NCBI GenBank assembly: GCA_035310985.1
Contig: DATGDH010000046.1
Coordinates: 1 to 24,132, forward strand
Reading direction: 5' to 3'
DNA from: DAHVFK01 sp035310985
Lineage (GTDB): Bacteria; Pseudomonadota; Gammaproteobacteria; Burkholderiales; SG8-39
Length of the DNA stretch: 24,132 nucleotides
Position numbers and translations under genes: made by a program. The notes beneath the pieces were generated by a model. The model ran no database searches, was not told where the DNA came from, and worked only from the letters and a program-made list of their open reading frames with translations. This document shows positions 1 to 9,100 of this stretch, one piece after another (position 1 is the stretch's first letter; every line of letters starts with the position of its first letter).

Positions 1-1418
1 ACGACCCTGCCACGGGCCAGGTGACGAAACGTGTTCCCTATTGCGACGCGGCGCTCGTCGACCAGGCGGTGCAGGCGGCGGCCGCCGCGCTGCCGGCGTG
101 GCGCGACGCCTCCATCCTGCGCCGCGCGCGCGTGATGCAGAAATACCTGGATTTGCTGCAGAAGAACCAAAAGGAGATCGCGGCGCTCATCACCCGGGAG
201 CACGGCAAGACGTTGCCCGACGCGATGGGCTCGGTGCAGCGCGGCATCGAGGTCGTCGAATTCGCCTGCGGCATCCCGCAGCTCCTCAAGGGGGAGTATT
301 CGGAGAACGTGGGCACCGCGGTGGATACGCACACCGTGCGGCAGGCGGTCGGCGTGTGCGCGGGGATCACGCCGTTCAATTTTCCGGCGATGGTGCCGCT
401 GTGGATGTTCCCGATGGCGATCGCCTGCGGCAACACTTTCGTGCTCAAGCCCTCGGAGAAGGTGCCCTCGGCCTCGATCCGCATGGCGGAGCTGTTCCGG
501 GAGGCCGGCCTGCCCGACGGCGTGTTCAACGTCGTGCACGGCAACAAGGAAGCGGTCGACGCGATCCTCGCGCACCCGGGGATCGCCGCGGTTTCCTTCG
601 TCGGCTCGACGCCGATCGCGCGGCATATCTACGAGACCTGCGCGCAGACCGGCAAGCGCGTGCAGGCGCTCGGCGGCGCCAAGAACCACGCTGTCGTGCT
701 GCCCGACGCCGACCTCGAGTTCGCCGCCGACGCGCTGATCGGTGCGGCCTACGGGTCGGCGGGCGAGCGCTGCATGGCGATCAGCGCCGTGGTCGCCGTG
801 GGCGCCGCGGGCGATCCGCTGGTGAGGCTACTCGAGAAGAAGGCGCGCGCGATCAAGATCGGCCCGGGAACGGCGGACGGCATGGACATGGGGCCGCTGG
901 TCACTGCGCAGCATCGCGACAAGGTCGCGGGCTACATCGCGCAAGGCGTCAAGGAAGGCGCGAAGCTGGTGCTCGACGGTCGCACGCAGGCGCTGCCGAG
1001 GGACGGCTTCTTCCTCGGCACGACGCTGTTCGACCACGTCAAGCCGGACATGAAGATCTACCAGGACGAGATCTTCGGGCCGGTGCTCGTCGTTCTCAGG
1101 AAGAATTCTCTGGAAGAAGCGATCGCGCTCGTCAATTCCAATCCGTACGCCAACGGCACCGCGATCTTCACCGAGTCGGGCGGCGCGGCGCGGCGCTTCG
1201 AAAACGAGATCCAGGTCGGCATGGTCGGCGTAAACGTACCGATCCCGGTGCCGGTCGCGTTCTATTCATTCGGCGGCTGGAAGAATTCGCTCTTCGGCGA
1301 CCTGCACGTGCACGGCGTCGAGGGGGTCAAGTTCTACACGCGGACCAAGGTGATCACACGCCGCTGGCCGCACCAGGACACGCCCGCGCCGGGCTTCCAC
1401 ATGCCGACGCTCGGCTAG
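1..1418 (+). CDS. mmsA: Methylmalonate-semialdehyde dehydrogenase (CoA-acylating), 5' end cut by window
   Basis: This NAD- and CoA-dependent aldehyde dehydrogenase converts methylmalonate (or malonate) semialdehyde to propionyl-CoA (or acetyl-CoA), the last specific step of valine degradation, also used for inositol and beta-alanine. The frame is open to the left edge and its first visible residues, DPATGQV, match the conserved ALDH N-terminus, so the GTG at 21 is internal and perhaps 25-35 residues are missing. Visible marks are the FNFPAMVPLWMFP segment, the GSTPIARHIY cofactor-region motif, GGAKNHAVVLPDA, and the catalytic cysteine in GERCMAIS (codon 771-773). GERCMAIS and FNFPAMVP are typical of MmsA rather than of general ALDHs. 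Its TAG stop overlaps the stop of the convergent hydratase gene within a shared CTAG. An ALDH of another specificity is unlikely. Confidence 0.95.
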   Translation, partial: DPATGQVTKRVPYCDAALVDQAVQAAAAALPAWRDASILRRARVMQKYLDLLQKNQKEIAALITREHGKTLPDAMGSVQRGIEVVEFACGIPQLLKGEYSENVGTAVDTHTVRQAVGVCAGITPFNFPAMVPLWMFPMAIACGNTFVLKPSEKVPSASIRMAELFREAGLPDGVFNVVHGNKEAVDAILAHPGIAAVSFVGSTPIARHIYETCAQTGKRVQALGGAKNHAVVLPDADLEFAADALIGAAYGSAGERCMAISAVVAVGAAGDPLVRLLEKKARAIKIGPGTADGMDMGPLVTAQHRDKVAGYIAQGVKEGAKLVLDGRTQALPRDGFFLGTTLFDHVKPDMKIYQDEIFGPVLVVLRKNSLEEAIALVNSNPYANGTAIFTESGGAARRFENEIQVGMVGVNVPIPVPVAFYSFGGWKNSLFGDLHVHGVEGVKFYTRTKVITRRWPHQDTPAPGFHMPTLG

Positions 1419-2212
1419 CGCCCGCGGAAGCGCGGCGGGCGCTTTTCGTTGAAAGCGCGCACGCCTTCGCGGCGGTCCTCGGTCGACACGAGGCGGTTGT
1501 AGGCCTCGATCTCGAAGCGGTAGCCGGTAAGCAGGTCCATCTGCAGGCCGTAGTGCGCCGACTTCTTCGCCTGGCGCACCGAGAGCGGTGCGTTTGCGGC
1601 GATCGCGCGCGCGGTGTCGAGCGCGTCGGCCAGCACCCGCCCGGGCTCGCACACGCGGTTCACGATCCCCCAGTCGAGTGCCTGGCGCGCGTCGATCGGC
1701 CGCGCGCTGAGGATCATCTCCTTGGCGCGCCGCTCGCCCGCCGCGCGCGCCAGGTTCTGCGTGCCCATGCCGCCGGGCATGATGCCAAGCTTGACCTCGG
1801 AGAGCGCGAAGCGCGCCTGCGGCGCCGCGTAGGCGAAGTCGCAGCACAGCGCGAGCTCTAGGCCGCCGCCGTAGGCGTGCCCGTTCACCGCCGCGATCAC
1901 CGGAAGCGGACACTCGACCAGGGCGACGAAGCAGCGCTCGAAAACCTCGTGCTGCGCGCGCCAGGCGTCGTCCGACATGCCTTCGCGCTGCTTCAGGTCG
2001 CCGCCCGCGCTGAAGGCGCGCTCGCCCGAGCCGGTGAGCACCACGCAGCGCAGCTCCCCAGGGTCGGCGGTGAGCTGCGTCCACAGCGCGGTTTGCTCGA
2101 GAGCCATCTGCGTGTCGAACGCATTGAGCACCTGGGGGCGGTCGAGCGTCACCACGAGCACGTGCTCGCCTTCGCGCTCCGTGCGCAGTGTTTCGAATTT
2201 GGGCAGTTCCAT
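1415..2212 (-). CDS. Enoyl-CoA hydratase/isomerase family protein
   Basis: This 265-aa crotonase-fold enzyme is expected to add water to a 2-enoyl-CoA in fatty acid or branched-chain amino acid breakdown. The oxyanion-hole regions are visible (GSGERAFSAGGDLK and AVNGHAYGGGLELAL). Both catalytic glutamates of classical hydratases are present, one in GGGLE and one in SEVKLG, so hydratase activity is likelier than isomerase-only activity. The start chosen gives MELPKFE; an in-frame ATG nine codons upstream (2239) is possible. The much longer upstream extension runs antisense to the next gene and is not credible. The gene converges with mmsA (4-base stop overlap) and diverges from the molybdoenzyme gene with only 40 bases between starts. 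The neighbour MmsA suggests a role in valine or related acyl-CoA catabolism, but the substrate cannot be read from sequence. Confidence 0.9.
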   Translation of the reverse strand: MELPKFETLRTEREGEHVLVVTLDRPQVLNAFDTQMALEQTALWTQLTADPGELRCVVLTGSGERAFSAGGDLKQREGMSDDAWRAQHEVFERCFVALVECPLPVIAAVNGHAYGGGLELALCCDFAYAAPQARFALSEVKLGIMPGGMGTQNLARAAGERRAKEMILSARPIDARQALDWGIVNRVCEPGRVLADALDTARAIAANAPLSVRQAKKSAHYGLQMDLLTGYRFEIEAYNRLVSTEDRREGVRAFNEKRPPRFRGR

Positions 2213-2235
2213 GGGTCGCCTTGCCGGACCGGACG

Positions 2236-2246
2236 GCATATTATCG
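2236..2246. promoter_or_regulatory. Possible divergent promoter with symmetric -10-like core
   Basis: The 40 bases between the divergent hydratase and molybdoenzyme starts contain one AT-rich island, GCATATTATCG. Read rightward it gives TATTAT eight bases before the molybdoenzyme ATG; read leftward it gives GATAAT about 27 bases before the hydratase ATG. Neither direction has a convincing -35 at 16-18 bases, so this is a weak call based on base composition and position. Confidence 0.3.
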
Positions 2247-2252
2247 GCCCAT

Positions 2253-4586
2253 ATGACCGAACAAGTTATGCAGCCTGGCGCAAGCCAGTGGATCGGCAGG
2301 CCGCTGCGCCGGCTCGAGGATGCGAAGCTCCTCACAGGGCAGGGACGCTTCACCGACGACGTCGATCTCGCTGGAGCGGTGCATGCCGCGTTCGTGCGTT
2401 CGCCGCATGCGCACGCCAGGATTGCCGCGCTCGACGTTTCCGCGGCGCGCGCCGCGCCGGGAGTGCTCGCGGTGTATGCAGGCGCCGACCTGGTTGCCGC
2501 CGGGCTCGCGCCGGTTCCGTTCACCCAGCTGCACAAGCGCCCGGACGGCGCCGACATGACGGTGCCGCCGCGCCACGCGCTCACGCCCGACGTCGCGCGT
2601 TTCGTCGGCGACGCGGTCGCCATGGTGGTGGCCGAGACGCGCGACCAGGCACGCGACGCGGCCGAGCTGGTCGAGGTCGACTGGCAGCCGCTCGCCGCGA
2701 ACGCGGACCTGCCCTCGGCCGCTTCGGGCGCCGCGCCGGTGCACTGGGCGCCCGCCTTCACGCCCGAATACGGCAACATCGCCGCCATCTACCGCATGGG
2801 CGGCGGTGCGGTGGCGGACGCTGCCTTCGCCGCCGCGGCGCACGTGGTGAAGCTGCGCGTCGTGAACCAGCGCGTGATCGCGAACCCGCTCGAGCCGCGC
2901 GCGCTCGCGGCGCAGTACGACGCCGCGGGCGGCCGCTTCACGCTGTACTGCCCGACGCAGAACACGCACACCGTGCGCGGCCAGCTCGCCAAGGTGTTCG
3001 GGATGGAGGAGGACAGGCTGCGCATCGTGTGCACCGACCTGGGCGGCGGCTTCGGCGCGCGCGGCTATGCGTATCCCGAGCACGCGGCGCTGTGCTTCGC
3101 GGCGCGCGTCCTCGGCCGCCCGGTCAAATGGCGCGCCGACCGCTCGGAGAACTTCCTCTGCGAAGTGCACGGCCGCGACAGCGTCACCGAGGCCGAGCTC
3201 GCGATCGACCGCGAGCAGCGCTTCACGGCGCTGCGCGTGCGGACGCTCGCCAACATCGGCGCCTACGCCTCGAACTTCGGCGCCTGCGTCCCGGCGATGT
3301 CGGGCGTGCGCGCGCCGACCGGCGTGTACCACGTCCCGCTGCTCGACCACGAGGTGAAGATGTACTTCACCAACACCACGCCGGTGGACGCCTACCGCGG
3401 CGCGGGGCGCCCGGAGATGGGCTACCTGCTCGAGCGGTTGGTGAGCCGCGCCGCGCGCGAGCTGAACGCGGACCCGGTCGCGCTGCGCCTGAAGAACTTG
3501 GTCCAGCCCGCGCAAATGCCGTGGAAGAACCCTGCCGGCCAGACCTACGACTGCGGCGACTTCCCGAGGATGCTGCAGGCCGCGGTCGCAGCCGCCGATT
3601 GGCAGGGGTTCGCCGCGCGCAAGGCGGATGCGGCGCGCCGCGGCAAGCTTTACGGGCGCGGCCTGGCCTGCTACGTCGAGATCACCGGCAGCGCGCGCGT
3701 CAGCGAGACGGTGAGCGTCACGGTCGACGCCGACGGCAGCGTGACGCTCGTCTCCGGCACGCAGCAGATCGGCCAGGGCATCCAGACTTCCTACGCGCAG
3801 ATCGTCGCCGAGCTGCTCGGCGTTTCTCCCGAGACGGTGCGCGTGATCCAGGGCGACACGGACGTGGCGAAGACCGGCGGCGGCGCCGGCGGCTCGAGGA
3901 GCCTGCAGGTCGGCGGCAGCGCGGCGCTCGTCGGCGCGCGTGCGCTCGTCGAGGCGGGCAAGGCGCTCGCGGCGAAGGAGCTCGAGGCCGCCGCGATCGA
4001 CATCGAGTTCCTCGACGGCCGCTACCGCATCGCGGGCACGGACCGCTCGATCGGTCTGGCGGAACTCGCCGGCCGGCAGCCGCAGCGGCGCATCAGCATT
4101 GCGCACACTGAGACCGTGAAAGGTCAGACCTGGCCGAACGGCTGCCAGATCTGCGAGGCCGAGGTGGACCCCGACACGGGCGTAGTGCGGCTCGTCCGGC
4201 TGGCGGCGGTGGACGACGTCGGGCGCGTGCTGAATCCGCTCATCGCCGAGGGCCAGGTGCACGGCGGCATGATGCAGGGCATCGGACAGGCGTTGATGGA
4301 GCAGTCGGTATACGACACGGAAGGTCAGCTGCTCACCGGCTCGTTCATGGATTACGCGATGCCGCGGGCGGATGCGCTGCCCGAGCTCGCGACCGGCTTC
4401 GACGAGTCGGTACCGAGCGCGCTCAATCCGCTCGGCGCCAAGGGCGTGGGCGAGGCCGGTACGCACGGCGCGATGCCGGCGGTGGTGAACGCGGTGCTCG
4501 ATGCCCTCGCGGATCGCGGCGTGGCCGAAATCGACATGCCGCTCACCCCTGAGAAAGTCTGGCGCGCGCTGCGCCGCGCGCGCTAA
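2253..4586 (+). CDS. Xanthine dehydrogenase family molybdopterin-binding subunit (form II CoxL-like)
   Basis: This 777-aa protein is the large, molybdenum-cofactor-binding subunit of the xanthine oxidase / aerobic CO dehydrogenase family, which hydroxylates or oxidises small organic substrates. The N-terminal aldehyde oxidase a/b hammerhead domain (about residues 15-130, with IGRPLRRLEDAKLLTGQGRF) is followed by the cofactor-binding domain. Visible marks are GGGFGARGYAYPEH, the loop AYRGAGR at residues 380-386, the QQIGQGIQTSYAQI segment and the catalytic-type glutamate E734 in GVGEAG. AYRGAGR is the form II signature; true CO dehydrogenase (form I) has AYXCSFR, so the substrate is probably not CO. 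The ATG at 2253 matches the family N-terminus; the frame extends further upstream but overlaps the hydratase gene. No FAD (CoxM) or 2Fe-2S (CoxS) subunit gene lies next to it. Its TAA overlaps the stop of the convergent efflux gene. Confidence 0.92.
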   Translation: MTEQVMQPGASQWIGRPLRRLEDAKLLTGQGRFTDDVDLAGAVHAAFVRSPHAHARIAALDVSAARAAPGVLAVYAGADLVAAGLAPVPFTQLHKRPDGADMTVPPRHALTPDVARFVGDAVAMVVAETRDQARDAAELVEVDWQPLAANADLPSAASGAAPVHWAPAFTPEYGNIAAIYRMGGGAVADAAFAAAAHVVKLRVVNQRVIANPLEPRALAAQYDAAGGRFTLYCPTQNTHTVRGQLAKVFGMEEDRLRIVCTDLGGGFGARGYAYPEHAALCFAARVLGRPVKWRADRSENFLCEVHGRDSVTEAELAIDREQRFTALRVRTLANIGAYASNFGACVPAMSGVRAPTGVYHVPLLDHEVKMYFTNTTPVDAYRGAGRPEMGYLLERLVSRAARELNADPVALRLKNLVQPAQMPWKNPAGQTYDCGDFPRMLQAAVAAADWQGFAARKADAARRGKLYGRGLACYVEITGSARVSETVSVTVDADGSVTLVSGTQQIGQGIQTSYAQIVAELLGVSPETVRVIQGDTDVAKTGGGAGGSRSLQVGGSAALVGARALVEAGKALAAKELEAAAIDIEFLDGRYRIAGTDRSIGLAELAGRQPQRRISIAHTETVKGQTWPNGCQICEAEVDPDTGVVRLVRLAAVDDVGRVLNPLIAEGQVHGGMMQGIGQALMEQSVYDTEGQLLTGSFMDYAMPRADALPELATGFDESVPSALNPLGAKGVGEAGTHGAMPAVVNAVLDALADRGVAEIDMPLTPEKVWRALRRAR

Positions 4587-5818
4587 TTCGGCGCATCGAG
4601 CGGCCAGAGCTCGTGCGCGTCCAGCATCAGCCGGTAGCGTGACTCGGCCGCGTCAAGGCGCGCGAGCGTCGCCGTGAGCCGCGCCTCGATAGCGAAGCGC
4701 TGTGCAACCAGCACGTCGGCCAGATTCGACTCGCCCAGCGCATAGGCGCGCGCCGCGAGCTCGCTGTTGCGCCTGAGCCCGTCCGCGGCGCTCGCCGCGC
4801 GCTCGGCGGCGCCGAGCGCGTGGGAGGCGTTGGCGTATAGGGCGGCGACCTCGGCGTCCAGCCGGCGCAGCACGGCAGCCTCGCGTTGCGCGGCGACGTC
4901 GCCCAGCGCGAGCGCGCTGTCCGCGGCCGCGCGCCGTGCTGCGCCCGAGAACGGCACGGTGACGACCACGCCGAGAACGCGCTCGGTGTCGTCGCGCTCC
5001 GACAGGTAGCGCAGGCCGAGCGTCGGGTCCGGCGTGCGCTCCGCGTCGGCGCGCGAGGCGAGCAGGCGCTGGCGCTCGACCTCGGCGCGCGCCATGGCGA
5101 GCTCGTGGTTGTGCTCGAGCACCCGCTCGCGCCACCAGGCGAGATCGTGCGCGAGCGGCTGGGGCATGACCTGCGGCAGCGCCTCGGGCGGCGCGATCGA
5201 GGGAAAGCTGCGCGTGAGCTCGGCGCGCGCGGCCTCCGCGTGCATGCGCGCCCGCAGGCGCATCGTATCGGCCTGCGCAAACGCGGATTCGGCGAGCAGC
5301 CTTTCCTGGCGCGGGGCGTCGCCCAGCCCGACGCGCTTGTCGACGACCTCGAGTTGGCGCGAGAGGACTTGCGCCTGCGCGTCCCAATCCTCCGCCTGTG
5401 CGGCGGCGCGCATCCAGGCGAACCACTGGCGCAGCAGGCTGCGCGCGGCCTCGTGCATCGCGTCGCCGACGCCGAGCCGCGCCTGCGCCACGCCTGCATT
5501 GCCGAGCGATTGGTCGAGCTCGCTCTTCGAGCCGATGCGGAACGCTCGCTCGACGCCGAGTTCGTACTCGTTCATGTCCTGGTCGAGCGTGCGTTCGCGG
5601 CGCTTGCCCGCGCCCAGGCGCATCTGCGTCTCGTAGGGACCGGCGTCCAAGCCGCGTCGCTGCGCCTGCGAGGCCGCGACCGCCGCCTCGGCCGCGAGCA
5701 CCGACGGATAGCTCTCGATCGCCGCGCGCACCTCGGCCGCCGGGGGCAGATCCGCGGGATCGCCCGCCGCACCGGCCGCGAGCGGCGCGAGCAGCGCAAG
5801 CAGCGCGAGGGGCCTCAT
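4583..5818 (-). CDS. TolC/CzcC-family outer membrane efflux channel
   Basis: This 411-aa protein is the outer-membrane channel of a tripartite efflux system, completing the pump made by the two large genes upstream. It begins with a short hydrophobic signal peptide (MRPLALLALLAPLAAGAAG) and lacks a lipobox cysteine, so it is probably not a lipoprotein, unlike CusC. The mature part is rich in Ala/Arg/Glu helices with two similar halves, as expected for outer membrane efflux protein repeats (about residues 25-210 and 230-405). It is the last gene of the operon: its ATG overlaps the TGA of the DUF3240 gene (ATGA), indicating translational coupling. Its stop overlaps that of the convergent molybdoenzyme gene by four bases, leaving no room for a separate terminator. 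Confidence 0.88.
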   Translation of the reverse strand: MRPLALLALLAPLAAGAAGDPADLPPAAEVRAAIESYPSVLAAEAAVAASQAQRRGLDAGPYETQMRLGAGKRRERTLDQDMNEYELGVERAFRIGSKSELDQSLGNAGVAQARLGVGDAMHEAARSLLRQWFAWMRAAAQAEDWDAQAQVLSRQLEVVDKRVGLGDAPRQERLLAESAFAQADTMRLRARMHAEAARAELTRSFPSIAPPEALPQVMPQPLAHDLAWWRERVLEHNHELAMARAEVERQRLLASRADAERTPDPTLGLRYLSERDDTERVLGVVVTVPFSGAARRAAADSALALGDVAAQREAAVLRRLDAEVAALYANASHALGAAERAASAADGLRRNSELAARAYALGESNLADVLVAQRFAIEARLTATLARLDAAESRYRLMLDAHELWPLDAPN

Positions 5819-6141
5819 GCGAGCCTCCCGTACTGCGCGAGCTCGACGACCCAGTAGGCCACTTCGGGGCTCGGCACCGACTCGCGGAACGCCGCGAGCA
5901 GCGACTGCACCTCGGCGTGACCCGTGACGAGCTGCACCATGAGGCGGGGCGCCCGGCCGCGCACCAGGTCGGCGCTCGCCGAAAGCGTCATCGCCTGGCC
6001 ATGGCCCTCCACGTGGGCGCAGACGAAGCGCGCCGCCCACTGCGGGTGCTCGAGCAGCAGCCCGATCACGTTCTCCTCCAGGCTGGGGGGAAACACTACC
6101 GTGAGCAGGCAGTCGGGGTTTGCCGGCGGTCGCTCGTTCAT
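5815..6141 (-). CDS. DUF3240 family protein in RND efflux operon
   Basis: This 108-aa soluble protein has no signal peptide or membrane segment. Its order of elements (DCLLTVVFPPSLEENVIGLLLEH near the start, then HVEGHGQAMTLSASADLVRGR, then a strand-helix-strand end) matches the small ferredoxin-like DUF3240 family, which is known mainly as a companion of metal-type RND efflux genes. The resemblance to PII-like signalling folds suggests a regulatory or metal-sensing role, but this is inference. It is coupled on both sides by ATGA overlaps: its start overlaps the pump's stop and its stop overlaps the channel's start. Such tight placement between pump and channel supports a function tied to the efflux complex. 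Confidence 0.8.
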   Translation of the reverse strand: MNERPPANPDCLLTVVFPPSLEENVIGLLLEHPQWAARFVCAHVEGHGQAMTLSASADLVRGRAPRLMVQLVTGHAEVQSLLAAFRESVPSPEVAYWVVELAQYGRLA

Positions 6142-9100
6142 GGCTTGGGTTCTCCTGGCGCGGGCTCCACGCCGAAGCGGCGGTAGAGGATCGGCAGCAG
6201 CAGCAGCGTGAGCAAGGTCGACGTGATCAGGCCGCCGATGACCACGATCGCGAGCGGGCGCTGGATCTCGGAGCCCGGGCCGCTGGCGAACAGCAGCGGC
6301 ACGAGGCCGAACGCGGCGATGCTGGCCGTCATCAGCACGGGCCGCAGGCGGCGCTTCGCGCCCTCGATCACGACCTCGGCGAGCGCCATGCCGCGCGCGA
6401 GCAGCTGGTTGAAGTAGGCGACCATCACCACGCCGTTCAGCACGGCCACGCCGAGCAGGGCGATGAAACCGATCGAGGCGGGAACAGAGAGGTACTCGCC
6501 CGAGAGCCAGAGGGCGAGCACGCCGCCGATGAGCGCGAAGGGCACGTTGGCGAAGACGAGCGACGCCTGGCGCAGCGAGCCGAAGGTCGCAAACAGCAGC
6601 AGGAAGATGAGCGCGAGCGCGACCGGCACGACCAGCGCCAGGCGCGCCGCCGCGCGCTGCTGGTTTTCGAACTGGCCGCCCCAGACGTCGCTGTATCCGG
6701 GAGGCAGCGGGACCTTCTGCGCCGCGGCCTGCTTCGCCTCGTCGACGAAGCCGACCAGGTCGCGGTCGCGCACGTTCGCCTGCACCACCACGTAGCGGCG
6801 CGCGTTCTCGTGGTCGATCTTCACCGGCCCGTCGACGCGCGCCAGATGCGCCACCTGCGCGAGCGGCACCGCGCGGCCGTTCGGCAGCGTGAGCGTGAGG
6901 CTCTCGAACGCCGCAGGCGACAGTCGCACGCGCGGCGCGGCGCGCAGCAGGAGCGGCGTCCTGCGCCCCTCCTCGAGCACCGTGCCGACTATGCGGCCCT
7001 CGACCTCGGCGCGCAGCGCGTCCTGGATCTCGTCGACCGACAGGCCCATGCGACCGGCGGCGAGGCGGTCGATTCTTACCGAGAGGTACTGCACGCCCTC
7101 GTTCTTCACCGTGAGCACGTCCTCGGCGCCGCGAATGCCCTTGAGCGTCTCGACCGTCTTTTCGGCCAGCCCGTTCAGCGTGCCGAGGTCCGTGCCGAAG
7201 ATCTTCACCGCGACGTCGCCGCGCACGCCTACCAGCATCTCGGCGACCCGCATCTCGATCGGCTGCGTGAAGCTGTAGGCCACGCCCGGAAAGCGCGTCA
7301 TCACCTTGCGCAACTCGTCCATCAGCCAGGCCTTGTCTGGCTTGCGCCATTGCGACTTGGGCTTGAGCACGAGGAAGGTATCGGTCTGGTTCAGGCCCAT
7401 CGGGTCGAGCCCGAGCTCGTCGGAGCCGGTGCGCGCGACGATGCGCGTCACTTCGGGCACCGCCTGCAGGATCGCGCGCTGGATGCGCAGATTGGTGTCC
7501 GCGCTCGCCTCCAGGCTGATCGAGGGCAGCATCTCCAGGCCGATGATCAGATCGCCTTCGTCCATGGCCGGCATGAACGTCTTGCCGATCAGCAGGTACA
7601 CGCCGAGCGCGCCGCCGAGCGCGACGAGCGCCGCCGCGATCACCGCGCGCGAGTGGCCGAGCGCCCAGCGCAGCACCGGCTCGTAGAGGCGCAGCGCGGC
7701 GCGCACCAGCCACGGCTCGCCGTGCCCGCCCTCGCGCAGCAGGAACGCGGCGAGCACGGGCACGACGGTGAGCGACAACACGAGCGAGGCCGACAGCGCG
7801 AACACGATCGAGAGCGCAACCGGGATGAAGAGCTTGCCCTCCAGCCCCTGCAGGGTGAGCAGCGGCAGGAAGACGATCACGATGATCGCGATGCCCGAAG
7901 TGACCGGCAGCGTCACCTCGCTCACCGCGCGGTAGATGATATTCAGCCGCGGCAGGCCGCGCCTGGATTCCTGCGAAAGGTGCGTGACCACGTTCTCGAC
8001 CACCACCACCGCGGCGTCGACCAGCATGCCGATCGCGATCGCGAGGCCGCCCAGGCTCATGAGATTGGCCGACATCCCGTCGACGCTCATCAGGATGAAG
8101 GTGCCGAGCGCCGCAAGCGGCAGCATGAGCGCGACGGTGAGCGCCGCGCGCAGGTTTCCCAGGAACAGCACCAGCAGCACGAGCACGAGCACCACGGCTT
8201 CGCCGAGCGCCTTGGACACCGTGCCGACCGCGCGCTCGACGAGCGCACCCCGGTCGTAGAACACGCTGGTCGTCACACCCGGCGGCAGGCTAGGCGCGAG
8301 CGCGGCGAGGCGCGCACGCACGCCGTCGACCACCTGCTGCGCGTTAGCGCCGCGCAGGCCGAGCACCAGCCCCTCGACCGCCTCGCCGCGACCGCTCTGC
8401 GTTACGGCGCCATAGGGCGTCAGGTTGCCGATGTGCACGCTCGCCACGTCGCCGACGCGCACCACCCCACCGTCGCGCGCCGCGACCACGATCGCCTTCA
8501 CGTCGTCGATGTCGCGCACCGCGCCCTCGGCGCGCACCACCAGCGTTTCCTCGCCGTCGCGCACGCGGCCGGCCCCGTCGTTGCGGTTGTTCGCGCCGAG
8601 CGCCCGGGCGAGCATTTCCAGCGTCACGCCGCGCGCGCCGAGCGCCGCGTGGTCCGGCACCACGGAGAAGCTGCGCACCATGCCGCCGAGCGCGTTCACG
8701 TCGGCGACGCCCGGCAGGGTGCGCAGCGCCGGGCGGATCGTCCAGTCGAGCAGCGTGCGCTTCTCGGCGAGCGACAGCTTGTCGCCTTCGATGGTGAACA
8801 TGAACATCTCGCCGAGCGGCGTGGTGATCGGCGCGAGTCCGCCGGACACGCCCGCGGGCAGGTCGCGCGCCACGTTCGACAGCCGCTCGGCCACCTGCTG
8901 GCGCGCCCAGTAGATGTCGGTTCCGTCTTCGAAGTCGAGGGTAATGTCGGCGATCGCGTACTTGGACACCGAGCGCACGACGCGCTTGTGTGGGATGCCC
9001 AGCAGCTCCAGCTCGATCGGCGTGGTGATGCGCGCTTCGACCTCCTCCGGCGTCATGCCCGGCGCCTTCATGATCACCTTGACCTGCGTCGAGGAGACGT

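Noticed and set aside
2213..2788. N-terminal extension of the hydratase frame to 457 codons
   Set aside because: The added part runs antisense into the molybdoenzyme gene and has no crotonase similarity; the ATG at 2212 gives the normal family length.
2241..4466. A 741-codon minus-strand open frame opposite the molybdoenzyme gene
   Set aside because: Arg/His/Val-rich product without motifs; the plus-strand frame carries the conserved molybdoenzyme residues.
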